A stretch of 64,000 nucleotides of DNA from Gemmatimonadaceae bacterium (GCA_035533015.1 DATLUQ010000013.1:62001-126000); one strand, 5' to 3'. Positions 41,929 through 52,009 are shown, counted from the first letter of the stretch. The notes: a model not told the origin generated them from the sequence alone. Program-made: numbers and translations.

Positions 41929-42674
41929 TTCTCGGGATTCTCCAGATCGGCGGTGCCATTCCCAACGGGGCCATCGACCTGATCACCAGCGCCGCGCTCA
42001 GCACCAAGATCGTGCTCGCCGTGCTCGCGGTCCTGTCGCTGCTCAGTTGGGCGGTGATGTTCGGCGCCTGGCGGCAGCTCAACAAGGCGGAGAGAGCGGG
42101 GCTGCAATTCCAGCACGCGTTCGAGCACGCGCCGCGGCTGGACGAGGCCGGCGCGCTCGTCAAGCGATCCAAGCCGGGGGCGCTGCCGCGCCTGTTCCTG
42201 CGGGCCATGCACTTCGTGTCGGAGGCCCGTGTGCGCAACCAGCAGGTGTACGAGATGACGAGCGACGGCGGCACGCCCACGGGAGCCGTGACGTACACGC
42301 TCTCGGCCACGCAGATCGAAACGCTGCGCCTATTGCTCGACGCCGAGGCATCCGAGGAGCGCGACCGATTGGGGCGATATCTGCCCGTGCTGGCCACGAT
42401 CGGCTCGGCGAGCCCGCTGATCGGGCTGTTCGGCACCGTGCTCGGCGTGATCCAGGCGTTCCTGGGGATTGCGAGCAAGGGATCTGGCAACCTCGGCGCC
42501 GTGGCGCCGGGCGTGGCCGAAGCGCTGATCGCCACCGCGGCGGCGCTCGCCGTGGCCATTCCGGCCACGTTCGGCTACAACATCTTTGCCCACAAGTTGA
42601 ACCGGTTCGACGGGATGATGGAGAATTTCGGCACCGCCGTGATCGCGCTGCTGGCGCGCGAGGGGCATATCTAA
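41925..42674 (+). CDS. tolQ: TolQ/ExbB-family proton channel subunit
   Basis: Inner-membrane subunit that, with TolR, converts proton flow into motion for the Tol-Pal system. The 249-residue protein has a first membrane helix at about residues 24-46, a long cytoplasmic part, and two helices near 150-175 and 190-215. The family stretch LPVLATIGSASPLIGLFGTVLGVIQAFLGI and VAEALIATAAALAVAIPA are clear. The following tolR, tolA-like, tolB and pal genes identify it as TolQ rather than ExbB. ATG overlaps the epimerase stop by 4 bases. Confidence 0.93.
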   Translation: MILGILQIGGAIPNGAIDLITSAALSTKIVLAVLAVLSLLSWAVMFGAWRQLNKAERAGLQFQHAFEHAPRLDEAGALVKRSKPGALPRLFLRAMHFVSEARVRNQQVYEMTSDGGTPTGAVTYTLSATQIETLRLLLDAEASEERDRLGRYLPVLATIGSASPLIGLFGTVLGVIQAFLGIASKGSGNLGAVAPGVAEALIATAAALAVAIPATFGYNIFAHKLNRFDGMMENFGTAVIALLAREGHI

Positions 42675-42675
42675 C

Positions 42676-43089
42676 ATGGCCCGCCGCCGCCATCGCCGGC
42701 TCGAACTCAACGCGGACATCAACGTCGTGAGCCTCATCGACGTGATGTTGCTGCTCTTGGTGATCTTCATGATCACGGCGCCGATGATGCAGGGCGGATT
42801 GGACATTTCGCTACCGAAGGCTGAGGCGCGGCCGATCACGTCGAAGAGCGGCATGACGATCACGGTGACGCGCGACGGCACCATCGCGGTGGACGATGGG
42901 ACGCCGATGACCTATGCCGAGTTCCGCGCGGCGTTCCAGACGCTCGCCAAGGACCGCGCGGCTCAGGGCGTGTACGTGCGTGCCGACCAGCGCGTGGACT
43001 ACGGGTTGGTGGTGCAGGTCCTGGCCGTGGTCAAGGCGGCCGGCGTTCAGGACGTGGGGCTGGTGGCCGAGCAGGAGCAGGTGCCCTGA
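42676..43089 (+). CDS. tolR: TolR/ExbD-family protein
   Basis: Partner of TolQ. The 137-residue protein has a short basic N-terminus and one membrane helix (about 17-37, INVVSLIDVMLLLLVIFMIT). This carries the proton-path aspartate D22. The periplasmic domain follows with the usual GLDISLPKAEA start and VYVRADQRVDYGLVVQVL. It starts 1 base after tolQ and is followed by the TolA-like gene in the standard tol order. Confidence 0.94.
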   Translation: MARRRHRRLELNADINVVSLIDVMLLLLVIFMITAPMMQGGLDISLPKAEARPITSKSGMTITVTRDGTIAVDDGTPMTYAEFRAAFQTLAKDRAAQGVYVRADQRVDYGLVVQVLAVVKAAGVQDVGLVAEQEQVP

Positions 43090-43090
43090 C

Positions 43091-43801
43091 GTGAGCAGTC
43101 GCACCGCCGGGCCCACGCTCACACTGCCTATCGGGGCGTCGGTGCTGCTGCACGCGGCGGTGATCGCGGCGCTGGTACTGCTGCGCCCACCGCCCGCTCC
43201 GGTCATGCCGCCGGTCTATCGCGTGAATCTCATCGCCGCTCCGGCCGGTCCTCGCGCCATCGGCACCGTGCAGGAGAAGCCGGCGGTGGAGCAGCCGAAG
43301 CCGGTGATTCCGCCCAAGGCGAAACCGACGCCGAAGCCGGCCAAGGTGGTCACGAGGAAGGCCGCGAAGCCGGCCCCGGCTACCAAGGCCGCCACGCCGG
43401 CTCCCTCCGAGGTGAAGACCAAGCCGGCCAACGCGAAGACGCCGGCCGCCGGCGGCGGCCCCGAGGGCGGGAAGGGCGCCGATGTGGCCACGGTGCACAC
43501 ACCGGGGATCGACTTTCCGTTCCAAGGGTACCTCGACAACATCGTCCGCCAGATCGCGCTGCGGTTCGACGCGGGGGGGGCCGGGGCGCTCACGGCCGAG
43601 GTGGCATTCCTCATTCATCGGGACGGCACCGTGTCGGACTTCCGGTTCCAGAAGCGGTCGGGTTCGTACGCGTTCGACCTGTCGGCGCAGGGCGCGATCG
43701 ACGCCGCCGGGGGGGCACGCGCGTTCGGCGCGCTTCCCTCCGGGTATCCGAATGACGTCTTGCCCGTGATCTTCACCTTTGACCCGCGGATCATCCATTG
43801 A
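43091..43801 (+). CDS. tolA: TolA/TonB-like energy-transducing protein
   Basis: A 236-residue protein with a single membrane helix near the N-terminus (about 14-32). A periplasmic Pro/Lys/Ala-rich spacer (about 50-130, with repeated PKP and AKP) and a compact C-terminal TonB/TolA-like domain (about 137-236) follow. Position between tolR and tolB argues for a TolA function, linking the inner membrane to Pal. The spacer is much shorter than the long helix of E. coli TolA and looks more like TonB. GTG start chosen because it begins right after tolR. Confidence 0.8.
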   Translation: MSSRTAGPTLTLPIGASVLLHAAVIAALVLLRPPPAPVMPPVYRVNLIAAPAGPRAIGTVQEKPAVEQPKPVIPPKAKPTPKPAKVVTRKAAKPAPATKAATPAPSEVKTKPANAKTPAAGGGPEGGKGADVATVHTPGIDFPFQGYLDNIVRQIALRFDAGGAGALTAEVAFLIHRDGTVSDFRFQKRSGSYAFDLSAQGAIDAAGGARAFGALPSGYPNDVLPVIFTFDPRIIH

Positions 43802-45117
43802 TCAAGGCTTCCGTTTCGCTGGCCCTGGCCCTCCTATGCTTTGCCGTGCCGCTCGCCGCCCAGGACACGACCGGGCCGGGGGTGCACATCACGCTGACCT
43901 ACGATCCTGGGGTGCGGCCGGCGGTGGTCGTGCTGCCGGTGCCCGGGGCCAACGGTGACTCGATCGCCGCGATCCTGCGGCGGGACCTCGACTACGGCGA
44001 TCGGGTGAACGTGATCATCATCCCGGACTCGATGGCGGCGGCGATCCGGGGTGGACTTGATTCCACGGGCACGGCCAGCACGATGAACTACGGCGTGTTC
44101 AAGACCCTGGGGGCGCTCGCCGTGGTGCAGGCCCGGAACACCGAGCGCGGGCTGCACGTGGCCCTGCATGACGTGCTGCACAGGCAGGTGATCGACGTGA
44201 ACGAGTTCGCACTGCCCCAGGACGTGGCGTCGAGAGGCTGGCGGCTGGCCGTGCACCGGGTGTCGGACGAGGTCGAGCGGTGGATCACCGGGGTGCGGGG
44301 CATCGCCGCCACCCGCATCGCGTACGTGCGGGACCACGCGATCCACGTGGTGGACAGCGACGGGGCTGACGACATCACCATACCCATGGTGGGCGAGGGT
44401 CTCTCGCCGGCCTGGAGCCCCGATGCGAGTTCGATTGCCTACGCCACCTTCGGGGAGAATTCGCGCATCGTGGTGTACGACCTGCGTACGGGGCAGTCGC
44501 GCGCATTCGGCGGCCGCCGCAACACCAACGTGAGCGCGCCAACGTTCAGTCCCGACGGCTCGGCGATCGTGTACGCCGTGGCCGGGGAGAACGGCGCGGA
44601 TCTGTACAGTGCGCCGGTGGCGGGCGGGCCGGCGCAGCGCCTGACGGTGGGTGGAGGCACCGACAACAGCACGCCGAGCTTCAGCCCCGACGGCCACAGA
44701 ATTGCCTTTACGTCGGGACGAGCTGGCCCGCCCGAGATTTATATTATGGATGCGGACGGGACGAACGTGAGTATGTTCACGGCATACGGGTTCAGCACGC
44801 AGAATTACCGATCGAACCCCGACTGGTCGCCGGACGGCCTGACCATCGCGTATCAGGCGTACGTGCCCGACGGCTCCGGGGTGTTTCAGATTTTCACGAT
44901 GTCGCTGCGCGATCAGACGCCGCACCAGTTGACCAGCGATGCCCAGAACGAGGATCCGGCTTGGGCGCCCGATGCGCGGCACCTGGTGTTCAGTTCGACC
45001 CGCGGTGGCAACAAGCAGTTGTGGGTGATCGATGTGCAGTCGGGCCGGGTTCGGCAACTCACGCACGGAGCCTCGATGTCGCGGCTGGGTGCGTGGTCGC
45101 CGCGTCTGGCTCCGTAG
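43798..45117 (+). CDS. tolB: Tol-Pal system protein TolB
   Basis: Periplasmic beta-propeller that binds Pal. The 439-residue protein has a signal peptide ending VPLAAQ (about residue 22), an N-terminal alpha/beta domain, and then propeller blades with repeated PD40 motifs such as AWSPDASSIAY, TFSPDGSAIVY, SFSPDGHRIAFTSGR and DWSPDGLTIAYQ. The last is AWAPDARHLVFSSTRGG. The start is an unusual TTG that overlaps the tolA stop by 4 bases. Nothing appears truncated. Confidence 0.94.
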   Translation: MIKASVSLALALLCFAVPLAAQDTTGPGVHITLTYDPGVRPAVVVLPVPGANGDSIAAILRRDLDYGDRVNVIIIPDSMAAAIRGGLDSTGTASTMNYGVFKTLGALAVVQARNTERGLHVALHDVLHRQVIDVNEFALPQDVASRGWRLAVHRVSDEVERWITGVRGIAATRIAYVRDHAIHVVDSDGADDITIPMVGEGLSPAWSPDASSIAYATFGENSRIVVYDLRTGQSRAFGGRRNTNVSAPTFSPDGSAIVYAVAGENGADLYSAPVAGGPAQRLTVGGGTDNSTPSFSPDGHRIAFTSGRAGPPEIYIMDADGTNVSMFTAYGFSTQNYRSNPDWSPDGLTIAYQAYVPDGSGVFQIFTMSLRDQTPHQLTSDAQNEDPAWAPDARHLVFSSTRGGNKQLWVIDVQSGRVRQLTHGASMSRLGAWSPRLAP

Positions 45118-45197
45118 GACGTGCCGAGTCGGTCGCGGCGCGCGCTGTAACGGTCCATACGTCGCCTTTCCTTCCTCGAGTCCAGGAGATCCGAACC

Positions 45198-45818
45198 ATG
45201 CACGTTTCCCGAATCCTGCCTGCGGCCCTCGTCGTGCTGGTCGCCGTTTCGGCCTGCCACAAGAAGCCAGAGGTAGCTCCGACCCCTGTGCCGGCGCCGA
45301 CGGACACCAGCGCGTTGCGAGCTCAGCACGTCCGCGATTCCCTGGCGGCGATCGACGCCGCCAATCGCGCCAAAGCGGCCGCCGACCAGGCGCGGGCCGA
45401 CAGCGCGGCGCGGGCCGCAGCGGCTCAGCAGGCGCAGGGCGCGATGCGGGCCAGCCTCACCGCAGTCATCCACTTCGACTTCGACAAGTCCGACCTGCGC
45501 CCCGAGGACCAGGCGATTCTCGATGCCAAGGTGCCGGTCCTGATGGCCAATCCGAACGTGACCTTGCGGATCGCCGGCAACACCGACGAGCGCGGCTCCA
45601 CGGAGTACAACCTGGCGTTGGGCCAGCGCCGTGCGGCCACGGCCAAGCGGTACCTCACGGACCACGGCGTTCCCGCTGCGCGCCTCGAGACGGTGAGCTA
45701 TGGCGAGGAGCGTCCCCTGTGCACCGATCACGACGAATCGTGCTGGTCGCAGAATCGGCGGGACGAGTTCACGATCACGGGCGGCGGCGACGTCCCGCTC
45801 AAGTCGCCGGGCAACTGA
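45198..45818 (+). CDS. pal: peptidoglycan-associated lipoprotein Pal
   Basis: Outer-membrane lipoprotein that anchors the envelope to peptidoglycan. The lipobox VSAC places the lipid on C20. A helical Ala-rich spacer (40-85) precedes an OmpA-type domain (about 88-195) with FDFDKSDLRPEDQAILD and the peptidoglycan-binding NTDERGSTEYNLALGQRRA. ATG has AGGAG at 45183-45187. It is 206 residues, slightly long because of the spacer. It belongs to the tol operon, 80 bases after tolB. Confidence 0.95.
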   Translation: MHVSRILPAALVVLVAVSACHKKPEVAPTPVPAPTDTSALRAQHVRDSLAAIDAANRAKAAADQARADSAARAAAAQQAQGAMRASLTAVIHFDFDKSDLRPEDQAILDAKVPVLMANPNVTLRIAGNTDERGSTEYNLALGQRRAATAKRYLTDHGVPAARLETVSYGEERPLCTDHDESCWSQNRRDEFTITGGGDVPLKSPGN

Positions 45819-46630
45819 TGCGCGCGCGTCTGCTGCTCGCGCCGGTCGCGCTCCTGCTGACCAGCGGATGTCTCGCTTCCAAGGGAGACATCCGGCTGCT
45901 GCAGGACGACCTTACCTCGATGCAGGCGCAGCAGGCCCACCAGGCGACGTTGCAGGAACAGACCCGGGCCCGCGCGGATTCGCTGGCCCGGGTCCGGCTG
46001 GACTCGGCGATCGTGGCGCTGGGAGCGATTCACGACTCCCTCCGCGCGCTGAGCGAGCGCTTCACGAGCTATCAGGCCAACTCCAGCCAGGCAATGTACG
46101 AAGTGGGGCAGCAGCTGATCACGCTGCAGAATCGGGCGGGGATCAGCCAGCGCCAGATCCAGGACCTGGCGGCGCAGCTCGACACGCAGCACGCTCGGCT
46201 GAGCGGCGATTCGACGTCCGCCAAGGATACCAGCGCCGCGAACCAGGCGCCGGGGCCGGCGCAGCTGTTCGTGCTCGGCCGCAACCAATACAACAATGGG
46301 GCATTCAGCACGGCGCGCACGGCGTTCCAGGCGCTGCTCAAGCAGTATCCCAACTATTTCGGGGCGGCGACGACCGCCAACTACATCGCATTGACGTACG
46401 ATGCGGAAGGGAACGGGGCCGCTGCCGACTCGGCGTACCAGTCGGTGGTCGCGCAGTATCCGCAGAGCGAGGAGGCGCCCACGGCGCTCTACAAGCACGC
46501 ACTCTGGCTCCTCAAGAGCGGAAAACCCGATGACGCGCGTGCGGCGCTGCAGCGGGTGGTCAAGGACTATCCAGGCACCACGGCAGCCGGTCTCGCCGCG
46601 GATCGCCTGAAGTCGATGCCCGCGCCGTAG
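45818..46630 (+). CDS. cpoB: CpoB/YbgF-like TPR lipoprotein of the Tol-Pal system
   Basis: Periplasmic coordinator of peptidoglycan synthesis and outer-membrane constriction in the Tol-Pal system. The 270-residue protein has a lipobox (LLTSGC, C18), whereas E. coli CpoB is soluble. A coiled-coil region (about 25-130, rich in Gln and Leu) leads to three TPRs (about 148-262: AQLFVLGRNQYNNGAFSTARTAF and following). ATG shares one base with the pal stop (TGATG), a typical coupled arrangement. Confidence 0.88.
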   Translation: MRARLLLAPVALLLTSGCLASKGDIRLLQDDLTSMQAQQAHQATLQEQTRARADSLARVRLDSAIVALGAIHDSLRALSERFTSYQANSSQAMYEVGQQLITLQNRAGISQRQIQDLAAQLDTQHARLSGDSTSAKDTSAANQAPGPAQLFVLGRNQYNNGAFSTARTAFQALLKQYPNYFGAATTANYIALTYDAEGNGAAADSAYQSVVAQYPQSEEAPTALYKHALWLLKSGKPDDARAALQRVVKDYPGTTAAGLAADRLKSMPAP

Positions 46631-46653
46631 CGACGCCGATCCGCGAGAATTCG

Positions 46654-47448
46654 ATGGCCGTCAAGAAGTCGGATGAGATGCCGTTCCTCGACCACCTCGA
46701 GGAACTGCGCTGGCGCCTGGTCTGGTCCATCGCCGCGCTCGGGGTGGGGCTCGTCATCGGGGCGTTCATCGTCATCCACTTCAACGCCATCCTGTTCCTC
46801 GAGAAGCCGATTCTTCCCTATCTCGGCGGGGCGAAGCTCAGGTACACGCACCCCGGAGACACGTTCTCCATCCTGATGGCGGCGTCGCTCGTCATCGGCG
46901 GCATCATCGCGCTGCCCGTGATCGCGTTCCAACTGTGGTCGTTTCTGGCCCCGGCGCTGTACAAGCACGAGAAGCGGATGGTCATCCCGGTCGTCGTCGC
47001 GGGCACATTGTTGTTCGCGTGCGGGGTGGCGCTGGCCTACTACCTGGTGCTGCCGCTGGCCCTGGCGTACCTGATGAACCTGGAGTCCGACGCGCTCCAG
47101 CCGATGATCCTGGCCACCGAGTACTTCGGCTTCGTAACCACGCTCTGCGTGGCGTTCGGCGTCGTGTTCGAGCTCCCGCTGGCGATTTCCGGCCTCACGT
47201 TCCTCGGCATCGTCAAGCCGCAGTTCCTGAGTAAGTACCGGCGGCACGCGGTCGTCGCCTGTTGGGCCCTCGCGGCGGTCATCACGCCGGGCGACTTCCT
47301 GGGCACGACGTTCGCCCTCGCCATCCCGTTGTACCTCCTGTTCGAGGTCAGCGTCGTGCTGTCCTACATCATCTTCCGCCGCCGCGAGCGGCGCCATGCG
47401 GCGTTGATGGCCGATGGGGACAGGGATGAGGGCGAGGCCAAGGCATGA
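46654..47448 (+). CDS. tatC: Sec-independent protein translocase TatC
   Basis: Receptor of the twin-arginine translocase for folded proteins. The 264-residue protein has the diagnostic N-terminus MPFLDHLEELRWRL and six membrane helices. FQLWSFLAPALYKHEKR and FGVVFELPLAISGLTFLGIV are also present, and the C-terminal tail is charged. tatA lies 12 kb away. Gene order places it behind cpoB with a 23-base gap, and the stop overlaps lptD by 4 bases. Confidence 0.95.
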   Translation: MAVKKSDEMPFLDHLEELRWRLVWSIAALGVGLVIGAFIVIHFNAILFLEKPILPYLGGAKLRYTHPGDTFSILMAASLVIGGIIALPVIAFQLWSFLAPALYKHEKRMVIPVVVAGTLLFACGVALAYYLVLPLALAYLMNLESDALQPMILATEYFGFVTTLCVAFGVVFELPLAISGLTFLGIVKPQFLSKYRRHAVVACWALAAVITPGDFLGTTFALAIPLYLLFEVSVVLSYIIFRRRERRHAALMADGDRDEGEAKA

Positions 47449-50438
47449 TGCGGTGGTGGTGGCTGGTCGCGCTGCTTGCCGTGCCAACGCTGGCCCGCGC
47501 GCAGGGCCGTCCGGTGCGCCGCCTTCCGGGGGACACCGCGCGCCGCCCCGCCATCAGGGACACCACGCGGCGTGACAGCGTGGGGACCGTGCAGTGGAGT
47601 CCCGCGGACTCCGTCATGCAGGCCCTGATGAGCCGGAAGGGCTACACGGTTACGCGGTACGAGGGCGGCGTGCTCAGCTTCGACGCGCTGACCCAGGGCA
47701 TCGACCTCGCGGCGGCGTTGGCAAAGAAAGCCGCCGTCCAGCGCGGCGATCAGACCGTGATCACCGACTCGACCATCACGTACGACAGCCAGAGCCGCGG
47801 CGTGACCGTGACGAGCCGCGACACGGCGGGGGCCGGGTACGTGATCGTTCCCGGCGGCGGGCAGGCGCCGATCTCGGGGAAGACCACCGCCACGTACAAC
47901 CTCAACGAACGGTCGGGGCGCATAAACGATGCCTCGCTCGCCGTGGACAACGGCGGCAACACCTGGTTCGTGAATCCGAAAGTCGTGAAGGTCGAGGGCG
48001 GGGACTCGACCAGGCACATCCCGTCCCGCATCTACGGCACGAGCGCGAGCCTGACCTCGTGCGACGATAGCATCGCCCCCGACTATCACTTCGAGGTTGG
48101 CGAGGTGAAACGCACCAAGAATCTGATGGTCGGCCGGCCCGCCGTGCTCTACATCGGCGAAGTGCCGGTGATGTGGCTGCCGTTCTTCTTCCAGGATATC
48201 CGCTCGGGCCGCCGCAGCGGCATGCTCACCCCGCGGTTCGGCGTGGCCGACATCGTCCGCAACAGCCCGAGTTATCGCCGCGACGTCGAGAACATCGGGT
48301 GGTACTGGGCGCTCAACGACTACATGGACGCGTCGACGTGGCTCGACTGGCGGAGCAGCGTCGGCGGGTCGGCCCTGGGCGATCCGGGATGGCTCCGCTT
48401 CAACGGCCAGTGGCGCTACCATTGGCGGAACCGATTCCTCACCGGGCAGCTCGCCGCCTCCTACACCGCGCAGCGCAATGGCCAGACGAATCTCGCCCTG
48501 AGTTGGGCCCACTCCCAGGAGTTCTCGCGCAACAGGTCGCTCACGCTGAACATGAATTACGTCACGAGCACCCAGCTGCAGCGTCAGAACACGTTCAATC
48601 CGTACGCCGCGCTGGCCACCATCTCGTCGTCGGTCAACTACCAGGACAAGCTCGGGCCCGTTCAGATCAGCGTCGGCGGCACGCGCAAGCAGTACCCCGG
48701 CCGCACCCAGGTGGACCAGACCTTCCCTACACTCAGTCTCAGCGCGACCCCGATCGAACTCGCTTCCTGGCTCACCTGGTCGCCGGGGTTCCACTACTCG
48801 GCGAGCCAGAGCCTGAACATCGACCAGGCCGGCCTGTTCAGCCAGCGCTACGGGACGTCGAGTACCGGAATCCTCGACTCGACCACCGTCAAGCGCAGCA
48901 GCTATCAGAGCCAGTTGAGCTTCGACACCCCGATCGAGATCTTCGGATTCAGCCTCAAGAACTCGTTCACGATCAACGACCAGCAGAACATCTTCCCGCA
49001 GGAATACCTCGTCTACCCCAACCCCAGCGACACCACCATCCACTACCGCCGCGTATTCGCCAGCACCTACCGTACGGACGTCGACTGGACCCCGAACTTC
49101 TCGCTCCCATCGATCGGCCAGAACGCGCTGGGCCTCTCGCCCAGCCTCGGGTTCTCGAACGTCGACCCCGGCGCGTTCTGGGTGCGCAGCCAATACACCG
49201 GCGGCCAGTTCGTGCACCAGGCCAAGCGGCCGACGTTCGGGCTCGGGATCTCGCCCACGATCTATGGCCTGCTGCCGGGCTTCGGCCCCTTCGCGCGGTT
49301 CCGGCACACGATCAGCCCCCAGATCAGCTTCACCTACGCCCCGCCCGCGTCCGTAAGCGACGCGTATCTCGCCGCCACCGGGCGCACCCGAGCGGGGTAC
49401 CTCGGGTCGCTGGCGGAGAAGGCCGTGTCGCTCACCCTCAACCAGAACTTCGAGGCCAAGCTCAAGACTCCCGAAGACACCCTCAATCCGACCGCCGCAA
49501 GCCAGGCTCCGAAGATCAAGCTGCTGTCGCTCAACCTCTCGCCGATCACCTACGACTTCGAGCGGGCGGCCGCGACGCACCGGGCGATTTCGGGCATTTC
49601 GAGTTCGACCTTCTCCTACAGCGTCAGCTCGGACCTCGTGCCGGGGCTCTCGCTCAACGTCGGCTATTCGCTCTTCCAGGGCAGTCCCCTCAGCGACTCG
49701 GCGGTGTTCAAGCCGTTCCAGAACTCGGTTGCGGCCAGCTTCACCGTGAGCCAGGAGCACAATCCGTTCGGGTTCATCCTTGGCATGCTCGGCCTGGCGC
49801 ACGATTCGGCGGCCAAGCCGCCCGCACCCCTGCCGGGCGGCCAGACGAGCGCGGACCAGCAGTTCGCCCGGCAGGTGGCCTCGCAGCCCGTGGCCGGTCA
49901 GGAGGCGCGCAGCACGCTCTACCTGGCGCCGGTGTCTCGGTCGTGGTCGGCATCGTTCAACTTCAGCTCGGCGCGTCAGCGGCCGCCGGTGGGCGGGACG
50001 GTGATCAATGCCGATCCCACAGTCTACTGCGCGCCGTTCAACGACCGCAGCAGCCCGTCGTACAACCCGCCGGCGTACGACCTGTGCGTGCAGCAGCAGA
50101 GCACAGCGCCCACGCTCGATGCGCCCATCCCCAACACCGCGGCGGGCGGTCCGGTGTATCTGAATCCGCCCACGTCGTCGGTGGGGAGCAGCATCCAGTT
50201 CCCGCTCACCGACAAGTGGTCGGCGGCATGGCGCACAACCTACAACCTGGTCCAGCATCAGTTCGCCAGCCAGGACATCCAGCTCGTGCGCGAGCTGCAC
50301 GACTGGCGGGCAACGTTCTCGTTCACGCAGTCGCCGAACGGGAACTTCGCCTTCTCGTTCCAGATCGCGCTCACGGCGGAGCCCGACCTCAAATTCAACT
50401 ACAACCGTGGCACGTATCGGTCGACGGGGACGCCGTAA
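47445..50438 (+). CDS. lptD: LPS-assembly protein LptD-like outer-membrane protein
   Basis: Outer-membrane beta-barrel that inserts lipopolysaccharide into the outer leaflet. The 997-residue protein has a signal peptide (cut near ARAQ, residue 19). An N-terminal jellyroll region (about 60-250) contains TITYDSQSRGVTV and TATYNLNERSGRIND, repeats typical of OstA domains. The hallmark PVMWLPFFFQDIRSGRRSGMLTPRFG region precedes a long barrel rich in alternating aromatic residues. Divergence from the proteobacterial protein is strong, so function rests on the OstA region and general architecture. Its start overlaps the tatC stop. Confidence 0.85.
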   Translation: MMRWWWLVALLAVPTLARAQGRPVRRLPGDTARRPAIRDTTRRDSVGTVQWSPADSVMQALMSRKGYTVTRYEGGVLSFDALTQGIDLAAALAKKAAVQRGDQTVITDSTITYDSQSRGVTVTSRDTAGAGYVIVPGGGQAPISGKTTATYNLNERSGRINDASLAVDNGGNTWFVNPKVVKVEGGDSTRHIPSRIYGTSASLTSCDDSIAPDYHFEVGEVKRTKNLMVGRPAVLYIGEVPVMWLPFFFQDIRSGRRSGMLTPRFGVADIVRNSPSYRRDVENIGWYWALNDYMDASTWLDWRSSVGGSALGDPGWLRFNGQWRYHWRNRFLTGQLAASYTAQRNGQTNLALSWAHSQEFSRNRSLTLNMNYVTSTQLQRQNTFNPYAALATISSSVNYQDKLGPVQISVGGTRKQYPGRTQVDQTFPTLSLSATPIELASWLTWSPGFHYSASQSLNIDQAGLFSQRYGTSSTGILDSTTVKRSSYQSQLSFDTPIEIFGFSLKNSFTINDQQNIFPQEYLVYPNPSDTTIHYRRVFASTYRTDVDWTPNFSLPSIGQNALGLSPSLGFSNVDPGAFWVRSQYTGGQFVHQAKRPTFGLGISPTIYGLLPGFGPFARFRHTISPQISFTYAPPASVSDAYLAATGRTRAGYLGSLAEKAVSLTLNQNFEAKLKTPEDTLNPTAASQAPKIKLLSLNLSPITYDFERAAATHRAISGISSSTFSYSVSSDLVPGLSLNVGYSLFQGSPLSDSAVFKPFQNSVAASFTVSQEHNPFGFILGMLGLAHDSAAKPPAPLPGGQTSADQQFARQVASQPVAGQEARSTLYLAPVSRSWSASFNFSSARQRPPVGGTVINADPTVYCAPFNDRSSPSYNPPAYDLCVQQQSTAPTLDAPIPNTAAGGPVYLNPPTSSVGSSIQFPLTDKWSAAWRTTYNLVQHQFASQDIQLVRELHDWRATFSFTQSPNGNFAFSFQIALTAEPDLKFNYNRGTYRSTGTP

Positions 50439-50488
50439 CTCCCAACCCGGCCCTTGAATTGTCTGCCGCGGCCGGAGATGTTCCGCCC

Positions 50489-52009
50489 ATGACGACCCCC
50501 GTGGTGCTGGACGGCAACTCGCTCGCCATCGGCGACGTGGAGGCGGTGGCGACCGGCCGCGCCCCGGTCTCGTTGGCGGCGGCCGCCCGCGCCCGCGTGG
50601 CGCGCACGCGCGACATCGTGGCCGATCTGGTGCGGAGTGGCGCCGTGGCCTATGGAGTGACCACGGGGTTCGGCAAGCTCTCCGACATCGCCATCCCGCT
50701 CGACCGGCTGGCCGAGCTGCAGGTGAATCTTGTGCGCAGCCACGCGGCCGGCGTCGGCGCGCTCCTCCCGGAGCGCGAGGTGCGGGCGATGATGCTCCTG
50801 CGGGCCAACGTCATTGCCAAGGGCCATTCGGGGGCCCGCGCCGATCTGGTCGATCTGTTGCTGGCCATGCTGAACGCCGGCCTCTACCCTCCCGTGCCCG
50901 AGCAGGGGAGCGTGGGGGCGAGCGGTGACCTGGCCCCCCTCGCGCATCTGGCCCTGTCGCTCATCGGGGAGGGCGAGCTCTTTCGCGGCGCCGCGCGCGG
51001 CCCGGCCGCCGAAATGCTCCGGGCCGCGGGCCTGGCGCCCGTGGTGCTCGGGCCCAAGGAGGGGCTCACGCTGATCAATGGCACGCAGGCGCACACCGCG
51101 ATCGCCGCGCTGGCGCTGGTGGATGCGCGTCAGTTGTGGGACGCCGCGCACTGCGCCGGTGCGATGTCGCTGGAGGCCCTGCTGGGCACGCCGGTGGCGT
51201 TCGACGCACGGATCCAGGCGGTGCGCGGGCAGCGCGGGCAGGCGACGTCGGCCGCCCTGCTGCGCGACCTGCTCGACCAGAGCGAGATCCGGGAGTCCCA
51301 CCGCACCGGCGATCCGCGCGTCCAGGACGCGTACGCCCTGCGCTGCATGCCGCAGGTGCACGGTCCCGTGCTCGACGCGATGGAGTTTGCGGGGGATCTG
51401 GTGGCCCGCGAGTTGAACGCCGCCACCGACAACCCGCTGGTGTTCGACGACGGCACGCTGCTCAGCGGCGGCAACTTCCACGGCCAGGCGGTGGCGATGG
51501 CGCTCGACGTACTGGCCATCGCCCTCACCAACCTGGCCACGATCTCGGAGCGGCGCACCGACCGGCTGGTGCACCCCGATTTCAATCAGGGACTGCCGCC
51601 CTTCCTGTCGCGCGACGCCGGCGTCCATTCTGGTTTCATGATGGCGCAGGTCACCGCTGCGTCGCTGGCCAGCGAGTGCAAGGTGCTGGCCCATCCGGCG
51701 AGCGTGGACACGATTCCCACCGACGGCAACAAGGAGGACGTGGTGCCGATGGCGATGGCGGCAGCCTGGAAGCTGCGCCGCATCGTGCACAACGTGCGCC
51801 ACGTGCTGGCGATCGAACTGATGTGCGCCGCCCAGGGGCTGGACTATCGCGCCCCCCTCAAGCCGGGGCGCGGAGCGGCCCGCGCGCACGCGGCGGTCCG
51901 GGCCCTCGTGCCGACGCTCGAGGGCGACCGCGTGCTGGCCGGCGACATCGCCCGACTGGCCGCGGCGATCGCCGACGGTCATTTCCCCGCCACCGTGAGT
52001 TGGTCATGA
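50489..52009 (+). CDS. hutH: histidine ammonia-lyase
   Basis: First step of histidine degradation, giving urocanate and ammonia. The 506-residue protein carries the self-forming MIO cofactor triad A144-S145-G146 in [26 protein letters not shown] near residue 55 and [12 protein letters not shown] are further family stretches. The catalytic Tyr/Gln regions appear intact. The frame is open upstream through lptD, but the ATG at 50489 gives the normal N-terminus and length. The stop overlaps hutU by 4 bases. Confidence 0.96.
   Translation: MTTPVVLDGNSLAIGDVEAVATGRAPVSLAAAARARVARTRDIVADLVRSGAVAYGVTTGFGKLSDIAIPLDRLAELQVNLVRSHAAGVGALLPEREVRAMMLLRANVIAKGHSGARADLVDLLLAMLNAGLYPPVPEQGSVGASGDLAPLAHLALSLIGEGELFRGAARGPAAEMLRAAGLAPVVLGPKEGLTLINGTQAHTAIAALALVDARQLWDAAHCAGAMSLEALLGTPVAFDARIQAVRGQRGQATSAALLRDLLDQSEIRESHRTGDPRVQDAYALRCMPQVHGPVLDAMEFAGDLVARELNAATDNPLVFDDGTLLSGGNFHGQAVAMALDVLAIALTNLATISERRTDRLVHPDFNQGLPPFLSRDAGVHSGFMMAQVTAASLASECKVLAHPASVDTIPTDGNKEDVVPMAMAAAWKLRRIVHNVRHVLAIELMCAAQGLDYRAPLKPGRGAARAHAAVRALVPTLEGDRVLAGDIARLAAAIADGHFPATVSWS

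Noticed and set aside
47364-50300. 978-codon open frame on the minus strand opposite lptD
   Set aside because: Composition is dominated by Arg, Val, Glu, Gly and His with no family signature, as expected for an antisense frame in G+C-rich DNA. The + strand carries the clear LptD features and coupled start.
48173-50488. Long in-frame extension upstream of hutH through lptD
   Set aside because: The frame happens to be open, but the sequence is Arg/Pro/Gln-rich nonsense until the hutH N-terminus at 50489. It is not a fusion protein.
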